A program made the position numbers and the translations under genes. DNA of 35,113 nucleotides. Source: Candidatus Poseidoniales archaeon. GTDB lineage: Archaea > Thermoplasmatota > Poseidoniia > Poseidoniales > Poseidoniaceae. Location of the stretch: the NCBI GenBank assembly GCA_003602475.1, contig QQSC01000052.1, forward strand, positions 1 to 35,113. The letters run 5' to 3'. The number at the start of each line of letters is the position of its first letter. Within the stretch, counting starts at the first letter, position 1. A model generated the notes under the pieces. It had not been told where the DNA came from. It did not search any database and worked only from the letters and a program-made list of their open reading frames with translations. Below, one piece after another: positions 12,001 through 17,141 of the stretch.

Positions 12001-12233
12001 GACCAGCACCAGGACCAAGCGGACCAGCACCGGGACCCAGCGGTCCAGCGCCTGGACCAAGCGGCCCTGCACCCACAGCGAGCGAACCTGCCCCAGTTGA
12101 AGATGAACCGGCAGCTGAGGGTGGTCAAGAAACCCGAGTGGACGACGATGGCACTGAATGGTGGGAAGACGACGATGGCGTCTGGTATTTCCGAATGCCT
12201 GGCGAAGAAGAGTGGCAAGTTTGGACCGATTGA
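3060..12233 (+). CDS. Giant modular surface protein (3057 aa; DNRLRE/FN3-like modules, Ig-like repeats, TM anchor)
   Basis: This is an exported, membrane-anchored surface protein. A signal peptide covers about 1-28. Seven repeated modules follow, anchored at residues 57, 375, 702, 1030, 1356, 1693 and 1999, where the ends show D-T-Y-L/V or a related start. Each combines a DNRLRE-like beta domain, with conserved Trp and a late R-P-x-L/V strand, and an FN3-like domain with motifs such as W-R-V and G-x-W-S. From about 2181 to 2925 there are Ig-like (Big-type) domains with recurring TADE and D-x-x-G-N signatures. A single membrane helix lies at about 2926-2948. The cytoplasmic tail holds a run of eight Asp, five PAPGPSG repeats and a Trp-rich acidic end. 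N-x-S/T sequons are abundant. The likely role is adhesion or binding of particles or polysaccharide, but the ligand is unknown. It is first in a tight three-gene operon. Confidence 0.92.
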   Translation: MRDVPSLNARRTAFMLVVMFLLADMALPHTMEGWSTLENERGEGPQFAIQNHGAVADTSISQGNPTSTYNTTATSSLSDTTNDETRLLLRFPMNYTAADTIIDARIDLQCNTTETGNTDMQAYTGKMNRFWNGSWVSWTNFAANLPWTAPGADDLSDRTDWEPPTTISSNGTLSLNITSLAQQSAKANASVMSVIVASLGATYSCHMSETSVSGYAPVFVVNAAATPASAGASVEADLPVENGAAWMTSNFLLEAVTTPRLGYAMNTGQDVEMHLSSSPQWRSAADGDWHYSTLWNTFASTGVSGAYDVPSSDAFANGTEMFMRVRSVDSNGQWGAWSGAFFLLPNLNVTDNGDGTASMTIAHDDVGMMDHFIEDTYVSQTQRTLNYGNAQTLDTSMTSNKERLIHLRLRLNQLGLHDNLTIVDSDVVLERNSRSGDAVVSVHGMDESGVYMTEGMTWNSMSDQSSTDWYDGGRSNGTAAIDLLNTNQSSNTFSFAMTHAVQNYLDDSDEKPMDLLMAVRGKYEGYTNGDGITFHSTEAVDEALRPVYELTYKWGSGAPSPVSLTAPADGLAIWNKTGHNFTGNTEPVLNWTAPTSGDDIVFQLARDEDFRLRQWVVDTRVDNDFSPSDSTLSLNGSDALTIGNMYFWRMATVDSNNHYGEWVQSSFFISSLESTYLGDDRYEFRLKHGNGSLDNQYPVCEDTYLDSGDTTANYGTDSEMTVDYNVIGSELTSLVGCNLVSNLLPDGYAVESAHLKLTLTQSAYNSPQIGVWESLQNNWSEEDATWSSYDGSNSWDTAGAKGSERTSLLDSETVDATYYEDDQVEWNVTLAVQNAMREDRRVDFIIGMVGAGSGTDRSAYFATAEASSSDRPELTFVYVPGSDALPSTPAPLTPLNGSWSMGTGVDQTPIQRPVLAWNFSGSMTVGGYLLELDKQASFGSSTTQTLTSWNDGGFDLTNLTYQPFSDLDEGETWYWRVRAVSTTNQIGDWSSVYHFHVPDLVTSVIDSTTATVEWRHHEALPHLNTPHFVDTYVVENGSGSDQTKDTSTTLLVGNNAGYDAASLIRIPLDDIPQPTNARITVATLNLFSQFQSDEDVPVAVRPVLQNWTASANATTYDGTNMWSERGGRDIGTDIGSFVDLQPSLNDAWMSFDISEAIQVGFANGDNHISLMLYASSDTSDLVTFASVDGASSVQPYVNITWEDGLVSSPTSPGVNTAPAPNAIVWDSDSHALQADRQPTLTWSYNGSSVVTDWRVLIQQDPNDDMAGLYVYDSRFNASMFDIVNRTFTPDSDLEFSSDILWMVQPINNGMLGPRGNTTLFFLPADIGQEVNSTHATLSIQQHNALPGSQFPTVSSDTYLDSGNALTNQGSSDRTYVGYSPVSNSNTNLRTSTLMSMNFSSLPLPSNYEVVEASLDLRVLNQRDNTLISVSNMVTSWSESSTWSYPSGNTSSWASIGAYQSQDADVPFNAPTWVNSTGMANFNVTALLQHALSMGHTELNVILQAEDHLGGVNGRTQFASSEHSTLAHRPMLNITYRVDAAPWHAASPTQLVPADGATTWDTAQPRPSGQDSTEFNWTSASTNETQWLMCVSPDNRMMGEVCFDSNGMEDGEFSELTFDASNLTVTNDGMTKGDFWTYWRVRADQDDRIGEWSDIHRFRNPTDQGTDDGDGNQSLNISRGSVFTNTGLLPSVPDVEISSTSSVNSGAQTTMSLGAAASGTGESRILLEFDLSDMPWPTAMTPTEMLLRMHQIGITGTSSTTVAAYACSGFSETTTVWANAPSCSTTELTRSTLTLTSPIGWIDWDLTGLAQSNIANGNTTMTVMLARVGSASSSHLFYSSDYNDPDYRPHLVLDYVDNVDGVVPPSQPSLVSPSDGEVLYELSNGQLTSDERPMLTWNPVAGATGYIVTIEDDSGPTKYKSWEDSEITNTTFSFNEDLPQGSQLTWWVQAVNQSIPGPSSSRWSFAVGEPNHVYNGDQTFTYTFQTGNEVEAFGHTNIGETTLRSSAPAQNFGDAGTVSVGSDCGSLFTDECRLTVGFNSGQVPFASYQNVHSASLGMYVDEWSSAQGATSVTFHVHPMLSSWNQFSATWNGTTSGSTWGAPGLQAGVDYGAAVSSTTANVGASGWIWFDLSTPGMTITSQQAWVILGVANTGYAHAEFYSSEISNQGLRPQVLFNTTNITTVDITPGGAVTTDADTSVVFSHVVFDHTSTQQTPPIVWSATAGSVGSNGLYTPSTAGTHQITACFGLVCGTQNITVNPGAPVTLSASPLQVTITADETLNIVANMYDQHGNLVTGESITYVPSNGSMSLTVPSLFEPYAVGNHTIVVTHTASGQQLTVNVMVTSGAPSYFTLSGCEGTLPAGQWCGIAAVLYDQYGNELDLTEAGDLTWSTTNGNYSELNQQYFPDHVGNWWLNLTSTSGASAQLMLTVGHGAMASLELNASMLDITADERVYINTTRIDLRGNRLAVLLPSDNWTMIADGQITAGAPAIWDPVSRGSKTIEARYETLTASVTVNVVEGTIRTLILEVDDQPSTWGMFAITADETLEVEAFAIDSKGNQWEITANWTLTHPSLTSPLSGFLENTMSQVTTFTPYYASDEAYALTAMYDDLEDGTSHSVGLNITVRAGFLHTVVVEALANNPVGSSGDSIEMTADYALSFTTQLADQDTNPIEAGVLTWLHVNEDTGEMTDITTALLLNNMTWDASTVGNYSIHAYSISGSGFNITDSVQISVLQGRAVSLSVDASTTTPVAGDMVTLQITGTDADGNTFPQNVQWSENMNPVTTLTEVEGELGAYLYQAQTAGVHGLVYTVGQATSTVELTVSAQSVAARLELNLSSEKVIQLESVDLQIRAYDEFDNEIDVPSSVSVDATGRAEVKQLDPSQWTITTLDEGPQTITVGVGAVQVSTEFTVEGNLAGFFQAGGALYYVGAVLLGLVAMALLAVLVMFMRPSADGWDDDDDDDDYEDEPAPGPSGPAPGPSGPAPGPSGPAPGPSGPAPGPSGPAPTASEPAPVEDEPAAEGGQETRVDDDGTEWWEDDDGVWYFRMPGEEEWQVWTD
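11961..12065 (+). repeat. Five tandem 21-bp coding repeats (PAPGPSG)
   Basis: Five consecutive 7-residue units, PAPGPSG, form a Pro/Gly-rich flexible spacer just after the poly-Asp stretch in the cytoplasmic tail of the giant surface protein. Each unit uses different synonymous codons, so the amino acid repeat is conserved while the DNA has diverged. Confidence 0.9.
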
Positions 12234-12242
12234 GGTGAACAC

Positions 12243-14840
12243 GTGCGACAAGGATGGTCCAGTGCGTTCCTTTTGTCACTCCTTTTTGCGTTGAGCACAC
12301 TTCCAACCACAGAACTTCTCACCGATGCACCGGTCGTTCACGCCACCGGCCAAGCGGATCGTGTGGTCTTCGACGCACCTCGAATGACCGCCACCTCGGA
12401 TGAGGTCATTCAGTTCAACGCTGTTGTCTATGATGCGGTCAACAACCCACTTGAAGGTCAGTTCAATTGGACTGCTACGAATGGAAGCATTGACGAGAAT
12501 GGCCTCTTTTACCCGTGGTCATCTGGCACGGTCGAAATTGTGGCCGAACATCAGGGATTGACGGCTCACCACAACCTCACGGTCGAAGTCGGCGTCGCCG
12601 TAGCCATCGACATCCCTCAGCGGGAGTACGATGTCCGATTGGCCCAGGTATTGCAAGCAGAACTCCTCGATGTTCGAGGCAACGCTATCCTCGTCAATCA
12701 GGGCGTGTTGTGGGATGTGAACGGGCAGAACATCGGTTCGGGTCAACCCACATGGACCCCATCCGAGCTTGGCGAATACACCATGAGAGCTCGCTACAAT
12801 CAACTCGAGGTGGTGATCACCGCACATGTTACACCCGGACAGCCTTATTCGTTTGATTTCCCACCCAACATGCAAGTTCAAGCGGGCACTTCGATGCTGT
12901 TGTCACCCGCTCTTGTCGACAGGTTTGGCTTCAGCATGCCGTTGTCCACCGTCCCTTCCATTACATGGAGTGTTGAGAACGGCAGCATTGATGCACAAGG
13001 CGAATACTTTGCGGCAAGGACCGGAAGATGGTCGGTTTCAGCAACGTATCAAAACATCACGGGAACCGGTGAAATTCATGTGATTCCAGGGGACGCCGTG
13101 GCGTCAAGTCTCGTGTTGGTCAACGGGGTGACCACCGTGGTCGCCGGAGATGCCTACGAACTTGCGTTTGAACGCCGAGACATCAATGGATACATCGGTT
13201 TTGTTCCACCCTCGATTGATGACATCACCGCCACGTCGGGGGGGCTTTCCGTTGGCAGCGACCTTCGTGTCTATTGGAATCCCTCAACCATGGGGTCCGC
13301 CACCATCACAGGAACCGACGGCGACGTGACTTCCTCAGTAACCATCATGGTTGAACACGGACGCCCCATTGATGTTGAATTTGACATGACACCAGCGACT
13401 CCGCATGCGGGTGATGATGTCACCATCATGCTTCAAGGGGTGGATGTTGCTGGCAATCGCTGGGCTGTTCCGGGAAATTATACTCTTGAGAACGGGGATG
13501 AAACGGATTACTCCGAAGCCACAAATCGAGTCCAAATCGATGCCGCTGCGGCCCGTTCGTGGCGTGTTTCGGGACGATGGTTCGACAACGTCACCGGGGT
13601 CTTGTACTCCAATGTTCTATCGTTTGATGTCAGGCCAGGTGCGTTGGCTTTCATCCAACTGAGCGGTGAAGGTACTCAAGTTCCAGCAGATGGAGAACTG
13701 GACTTGGCCCCCCTGTTTTTCGATGCTTACAGCAATGAATTGGACCCTGTTGCCATGAACTGGTCACTTGACGGTGAAGACATCACCCTTCAAATGCTGC
13801 TCAACGAAGGCCGTTGGCTGGCGTCAACGGTTGGAGGTCATGAACTCCGAGTCAATGCCGCTGGTGTGTTCGCCACCGTTCGTATTACGGTGATTCCGGG
13901 TAGTGCCAACTTGTTGGTGACGACTCCTTCTGAAGGATTGACCGTTGCTGCAGGTGTGCCGACAGACCTCTATGTTTCGGTGGTTGATGTGCACGGGAAC
14001 ACCGGTGAAGCCACCGAACTCACCACCGACTTCAACGACTCTTTGCTCGCTGTCAGCACATCGCCAACCGGTTTGGGATACTGGCACATCACCGGAAAAG
14101 TGGTTGGGAACTACGATGTTACACTTGTCGAAAACGGTGCATCGGTTGTTGTACCAATTGAAGTTGTGGCCGGTGACCCGATACGTATCCAATCTTCACT
14201 CAGTCGTTCGAGCATTGCAGAAGGGGACACGGTTTTGTTGGAAGTGTTCGGAGTTGATGGGTTTGGTAACGAACTCAGCATCCCGTTCAACGGCAACACG
14301 AGCGTGGATTGCAACGCTGGAACAGACACCTTCGTGACCAACGGCACATGGAGAATCGATGTGAACTCGGGTGGCACGGACCGATCGTGTACCATCCGGT
14401 GGAACGGTTTGTTGGCTCAAACATTCTTCGACGTTGACGAAGTGTTGCTCGGGGGTGCCGTAGGCTCTACAAACAACGCCATGGCCCTCGCATCGGTGTT
14501 GCTCTGTCTCGTTTTGGGGGCCTTGGTTGTGCTGCTTCGTAAGGCATCTACTGTTGATGAAGAGGCATGGGTTGATGCGGCCTTTGCGGAAGAAGAAAAA
14601 GACGTTCCCGATGTTGATGTCGCGACGACCATGGTACAAGACACCAACACGATTCACGAACGACACGGTCTGACCCAAGAAGGCGTGAAGACCCTCGCAG
14701 CCGAAGCACAGAGGGTGGGTGTCATGCAGGCAACCCCTTCAACAGAGCAAGGCAACACGGGCTGGTACGTTGACGCTTCAGAGGAACTCCAGTATTGGGA
14801 AGTGACTTCAGAGGGTGAATGGATTCGCCATCACATCTGA
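12243..14840 (+). CDS. Ig-like-domain surface protein with C-terminal membrane anchor (865 aa)
   Basis: This is the second surface protein of the operon, 9 nt after the giant gene. The GTG start is preceded by a strong Shine-Dalgarno GAGGTGA, so the two are probably cotranscribed and cotranslated. A signal peptide (about 1-30) leads into serial beta-sandwich repeats of about 90-100 residues with D-x-x-G-N turns, resembling the Ig-like part of the first protein (about 30-740). A membrane helix follows at about 744-768. The acidic cytoplasmic tail ends with Trp-containing motifs (GWYVD, YWEV, EWIRHH), echoing the Trp-rich tail of the giant protein. No catalytic motif is seen. A structural partner or co-adhesin role is inferred from the shared architecture. 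Confidence 0.9.
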   Translation: MRQGWSSAFLLSLLFALSTLPTTELLTDAPVVHATGQADRVVFDAPRMTATSDEVIQFNAVVYDAVNNPLEGQFNWTATNGSIDENGLFYPWSSGTVEIVAEHQGLTAHHNLTVEVGVAVAIDIPQREYDVRLAQVLQAELLDVRGNAILVNQGVLWDVNGQNIGSGQPTWTPSELGEYTMRARYNQLEVVITAHVTPGQPYSFDFPPNMQVQAGTSMLLSPALVDRFGFSMPLSTVPSITWSVENGSIDAQGEYFAARTGRWSVSATYQNITGTGEIHVIPGDAVASSLVLVNGVTTVVAGDAYELAFERRDINGYIGFVPPSIDDITATSGGLSVGSDLRVYWNPSTMGSATITGTDGDVTSSVTIMVEHGRPIDVEFDMTPATPHAGDDVTIMLQGVDVAGNRWAVPGNYTLENGDETDYSEATNRVQIDAAAARSWRVSGRWFDNVTGVLYSNVLSFDVRPGALAFIQLSGEGTQVPADGELDLAPLFFDAYSNELDPVAMNWSLDGEDITLQMLLNEGRWLASTVGGHELRVNAAGVFATVRITVIPGSANLLVTTPSEGLTVAAGVPTDLYVSVVDVHGNTGEATELTTDFNDSLLAVSTSPTGLGYWHITGKVVGNYDVTLVENGASVVVPIEVVAGDPIRIQSSLSRSSIAEGDTVLLEVFGVDGFGNELSIPFNGNTSVDCNAGTDTFVTNGTWRIDVNSGGTDRSCTIRWNGLLAQTFFDVDEVLLGGAVGSTNNAMALASVLLCLVLGALVVLLRKASTVDEEAWVDAAFAEEEKDVPDVDVATTMVQDTNTIHERHGLTQEGVKTLAAEAQRVGVMQATPSTEQGNTGWYVDASEELQYWEVTSEGEWIRHHI

Positions 14841-14887
14841 ACACACGGGTTCAAGTACAATTCCGCTCATGTCCAACCGGTGAACCG

Positions 14888-15307
14888 ATGTCAAACGCTG
14901 CCCTAATTGACCAACTTAACGAGGCCCTTGCGTGGGAACTGCGTGCCATGAACATGTATGCGCACTACGCAGCCAACGTTCGAGGTATTCACCGACTGCA
15001 ACTGTCGCCGATGTTTTCGACTGAGGCCACGGAATCCATGGACCACGGCGATGTTGTCCGAAGAGCAGTTGTCAAATTGGGAGGTGTTCCCGTCACGGAA
15101 CGTCACCCGGAGCCCATCGTTCACACCACCGATTTTAAGGAGATGCTGAAGCATTCACTGGCCACGGAACAACAAGCTGCTTCTGTGTATCACGAAGTGC
15201 TGGCTATGGTTGAAGCGATTGACGACCAGGACCTTTACGATGCCATTGAGCAAATTTATCTCGCTGAATTGCGAAGCGTTGACGGTTTGCTGATGCTCAC
15301 GGATTGA
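14888..15307 (+). CDS. Ferritin-like four-helix protein (bacterioferritin/Dps superfamily), divergent metal site
   Basis: This 139-residue helical protein resembles bacterioferritin in length of helices and motif order. Helix A has NEALAWELRAMNMYAHY, helix B has ESMDHGDVVRRAVVKLGG, helix C has TEQQAASVYHEVL, and helix D has AELRSVDGLL. Candidate ligands are E17, E46/E49, H53, E94 and E127. By hand alignment the usual E-x-x-H of helix B is shifted (S50 at H-3) and the helix D His is Ser130, so the diiron centre may be altered. The start at 14888 is supported by GGTGA 4 nt upstream. An in-frame ATG at 14819 would overlap the previous gene. It sits 47 nt after the surface-protein gene and is probably in the same operon. 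Iron storage or peroxide protection is the family role. Confidence 0.8.
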   Translation: MSNAALIDQLNEALAWELRAMNMYAHYAANVRGIHRLQLSPMFSTEATESMDHGDVVRRAVVKLGGVPVTERHPEPIVHTTDFKEMLKHSLATEQQAASVYHEVLAMVEAIDDQDLYDAIEQIYLAELRSVDGLLMLTD

Positions 15308-15333
15308 GAGGTTCCTTGGGTCAGGTTGCGGAC

Positions 15334-17028
15334 TCAATCTTCGTCTGCCGCCTGGATTTCAACCGAAGCGGGCTGGACACCGTCGTCCGCTGGTCGGTCT
15401 GCCTGGTCGTCGGCCATTTCCTCGGTCATGGCCAAAAATTCGTCGATGTCGATGACACCGTCTTCATTCGCATCGGCTTCGTGGAAAATCGCCCTCGATT
15501 CGTCGCTCGTGCAGGAGTACCCTAGAGCGGTCAAAGCGCTCTGAAATTCACGCAGCGTCAAGTGGTTCTTTTGTCCGTGGTCTGCAGCACGAAATGTGGC
15601 GTGAATGTTCTCGCGCTCGGACCCGCTGCTTTGGGAAAACGACATGAGGAGGGTTGAGAAGGGGGTGGCAGAGTGAACATGGTAATGTTTTCGACCGTAC
15701 ACAACGTAGGTGATGACACCCGCTACGAAGGCCACAGCGCCTCCAATAAACGCCTTTTCTCCCAAGAGTGCGATCATGAAAGCCCCTGCGGCGATGCCCC
15801 AAATGTAGAGGTAGGGATACATTTTTGCTTTGTATGCGGGGTTCCAATCGTGGGCTTCACTCGTTTGTCTGAGGACGATGACGCTTGAATTGATCATCAT
15901 AAAAATCATAATTTTAAATCCCGATGCAAGCTTTACCACGTCTTTCAACGGTACGAACATGATGGCCAATCCCATGGCCAAGCCCGTCAACAGGATGGGG
16001 ATGTGCGGCGTTTCAAAGCGAGTGTTGACGTCTTCAAGAGGCTGTGGCAACAGTTTGTCCCTTGACATGGCAAACAGAAACCGAGAGGATGCAAGCACAC
16101 CGGCCAACGCCATTGAGATCATGGTGAGTACAGAGAGAACTGCCGCGACCACGCCAAGTTTCGTTCCAAGCACGTAGGTGGCAAATGCAAAGATGGGGTC
16201 TTCGATGGGTTTTCCATCTTTCATGAACCACCCCTCTGGCATCACGGCCATCATGACAAAGGCAAGCATGGTGTAGAGAACAGTGGCGATGGCGAGGGAG
16301 AGCAAAATACCGCGTGGCAGGTTCTTCTCGGGCTCCATGACTTCCCCCCCAATCGCCGCTACCTTGGTGACTCCAGCATAGGCCACGAACACAAAACCGG
16401 CCGTCTCAGCCAAGGTCCACACGTCGGTGTCAAACGCTCCGTTGAGCGGGATGGAGGGGTCGAAGTCCGGCGAAAAGAGGGTGGCGACGACCATGATGAT
16501 GAGCAGCGTGAGGGTCATGTACAGAATTGGGGCTTGAATGGCCTTCACCTTCGATACGCCCATGATGTTGACCACCGTGATGAGGACCAAGGCAGAAAGT
16601 GATACCGAGATCACATCGATTTCCACGTTAAAATAGGTGGTGACGGCCAGCAAGTAGGCCGAGAAACCGATGAGTGCAAACGCCGCCTTGAGAAGGAAGG
16701 ACGCCCAAAGGCCCAGGCCACTCACCGTTCCTACCAGCGGACCATAGGTTCGTTCAAGATAGACATAGGTTCCACCGCTCGATGGCATGCCTGAGGCCAA
16801 TTCCGATTTGGCCATGGCCGCAGGCAGCACCACCGATGCTGCGAGCAAGAACGCCAGCCAGATGCCCGGTCCCATGATTTCTGCGGCGAACGTTGGGGTG
16901 ACGAAAATACCCGGGAGCATAGCGGAGAGGGAGATGACAAGCACACCTGAGAGACCGATGGTTCTCGCCAGGTCCTTCTTCTCGCCAGTGTCTTGATTGA
17001 CGGTTGTTGTTGCGTTGGAATGAGTCAT
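15334..17028 (-). CDS. APC-family amino acid permease fused to a C-terminal EF-hand pair
   Basis: This is a 564-residue protein. Residues about 20-460 form a polytopic transporter of the amino acid-polyamine-organocation superfamily, with about 11-12 hydrophobic helices. The first helix carries the typical unwound motif (SGVLVISLSAMLPGIFV), and A-Y-A-G-V-T follows in helix 6. After residue 465 comes a soluble tail with two EF-hands. The first loop (483-494) is degenerate (D, G and K at positions 1, 3 and 5). The second (519-530) is canonical with Asp, Asn, Asp, Asp and Glu at positions 1, 3, 5, 9 and 12. An acidic tail ends the protein. Calcium-gated uptake is inferred. The substrate is unknown, but the gene follows amnAD on the same strand. 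It has its own promoter-like region and converges on the ferritin-like gene. Confidence 0.9.
   Translation of the reverse strand: MTHSNATTTVNQDTGEKKDLARTIGLSGVLVISLSAMLPGIFVTPTFAAEIMGPGIWLAFLLAASVVLPAAMAKSELASGMPSSGGTYVYLERTYGPLVGTVSGLGLWASFLLKAAFALIGFSAYLLAVTTYFNVEIDVISVSLSALVLITVVNIMGVSKVKAIQAPILYMTLTLLIIMVVATLFSPDFDPSIPLNGAFDTDVWTLAETAGFVFVAYAGVTKVAAIGGEVMEPEKNLPRGILLSLAIATVLYTMLAFVMMAVMPEGWFMKDGKPIEDPIFAFATYVLGTKLGVVAAVLSVLTMISMALAGVLASSRFLFAMSRDKLLPQPLEDVNTRFETPHIPILLTGLAMGLAIMFVPLKDVVKLASGFKIMIFMMINSSVIVLRQTSEAHDWNPAYKAKMYPYLYIWGIAAGAFMIALLGEKAFIGGAVAFVAGVITYVVYGRKHYHVHSATPFSTLLMSFSQSSGSERENIHATFRAADHGQKNHLTLREFQSALTALGYSCTSDESRAIFHEADANEDGVIDIDEFLAMTEEMADDQADRPADDGVQPASVEIQAADED
15439..15582 (-). 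other. EF-hand pair in the permease tail
   Basis: This codes for residues 483-530 of the permease. One degenerate loop and one canonical 12-residue calcium-binding loop (DANEDGVIDIDE) are separated by a helix-linker-helix, the paired arrangement expected of a functional EF-hand domain. Confidence 0.88.
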
Positions 17029-17047
17029 TTGAATTCCCCCCGGATTT

Positions 17048-17067
17048 CGTCAAGAATATTCATTCTT
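17048..17067 (-). promoter_or_regulatory. TATA region and 6-bp inverted repeat upstream of the permease
   Basis: AAGAAT (17052-17057) and ATTCTT (17062-17067) form a perfect inverted repeat with a 4-nt spacer. On the minus strand this contains GAATATTCT, centred about 30 nt before the permease ATG at 17028, where an archaeal TATA box is expected. A regulator binding the repeat would occlude TBP. A second AT-rich element (CCCATATAGAG on the minus strand, near 17090-17100) lies farther upstream. Confidence 0.45.
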
Positions 17068-17141
17068 ATTGTTGCCAAACCGTCGTCCTCTATATGGGAT
17101 TGGTATGTATGTGATGCAAAGTCACCGGATTCCGGAAGAAA

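Noticed and set aside
11961-12065. Possible CRISPR-like or minisatellite array
   Set aside because: The units are contiguous 21-bp in-frame codon repeats without spacers and with diverged DNA. They form a coding repeat.
11551-12294. 247-codon + strand frame overlapping the end of the giant surface protein and start of the next gene
   Set aside because: It is out of frame with two well-supported genes, and its Gln/Pro/Asp/Thr composition is a frame-shifted echo of the repeat and poly-Asp regions.
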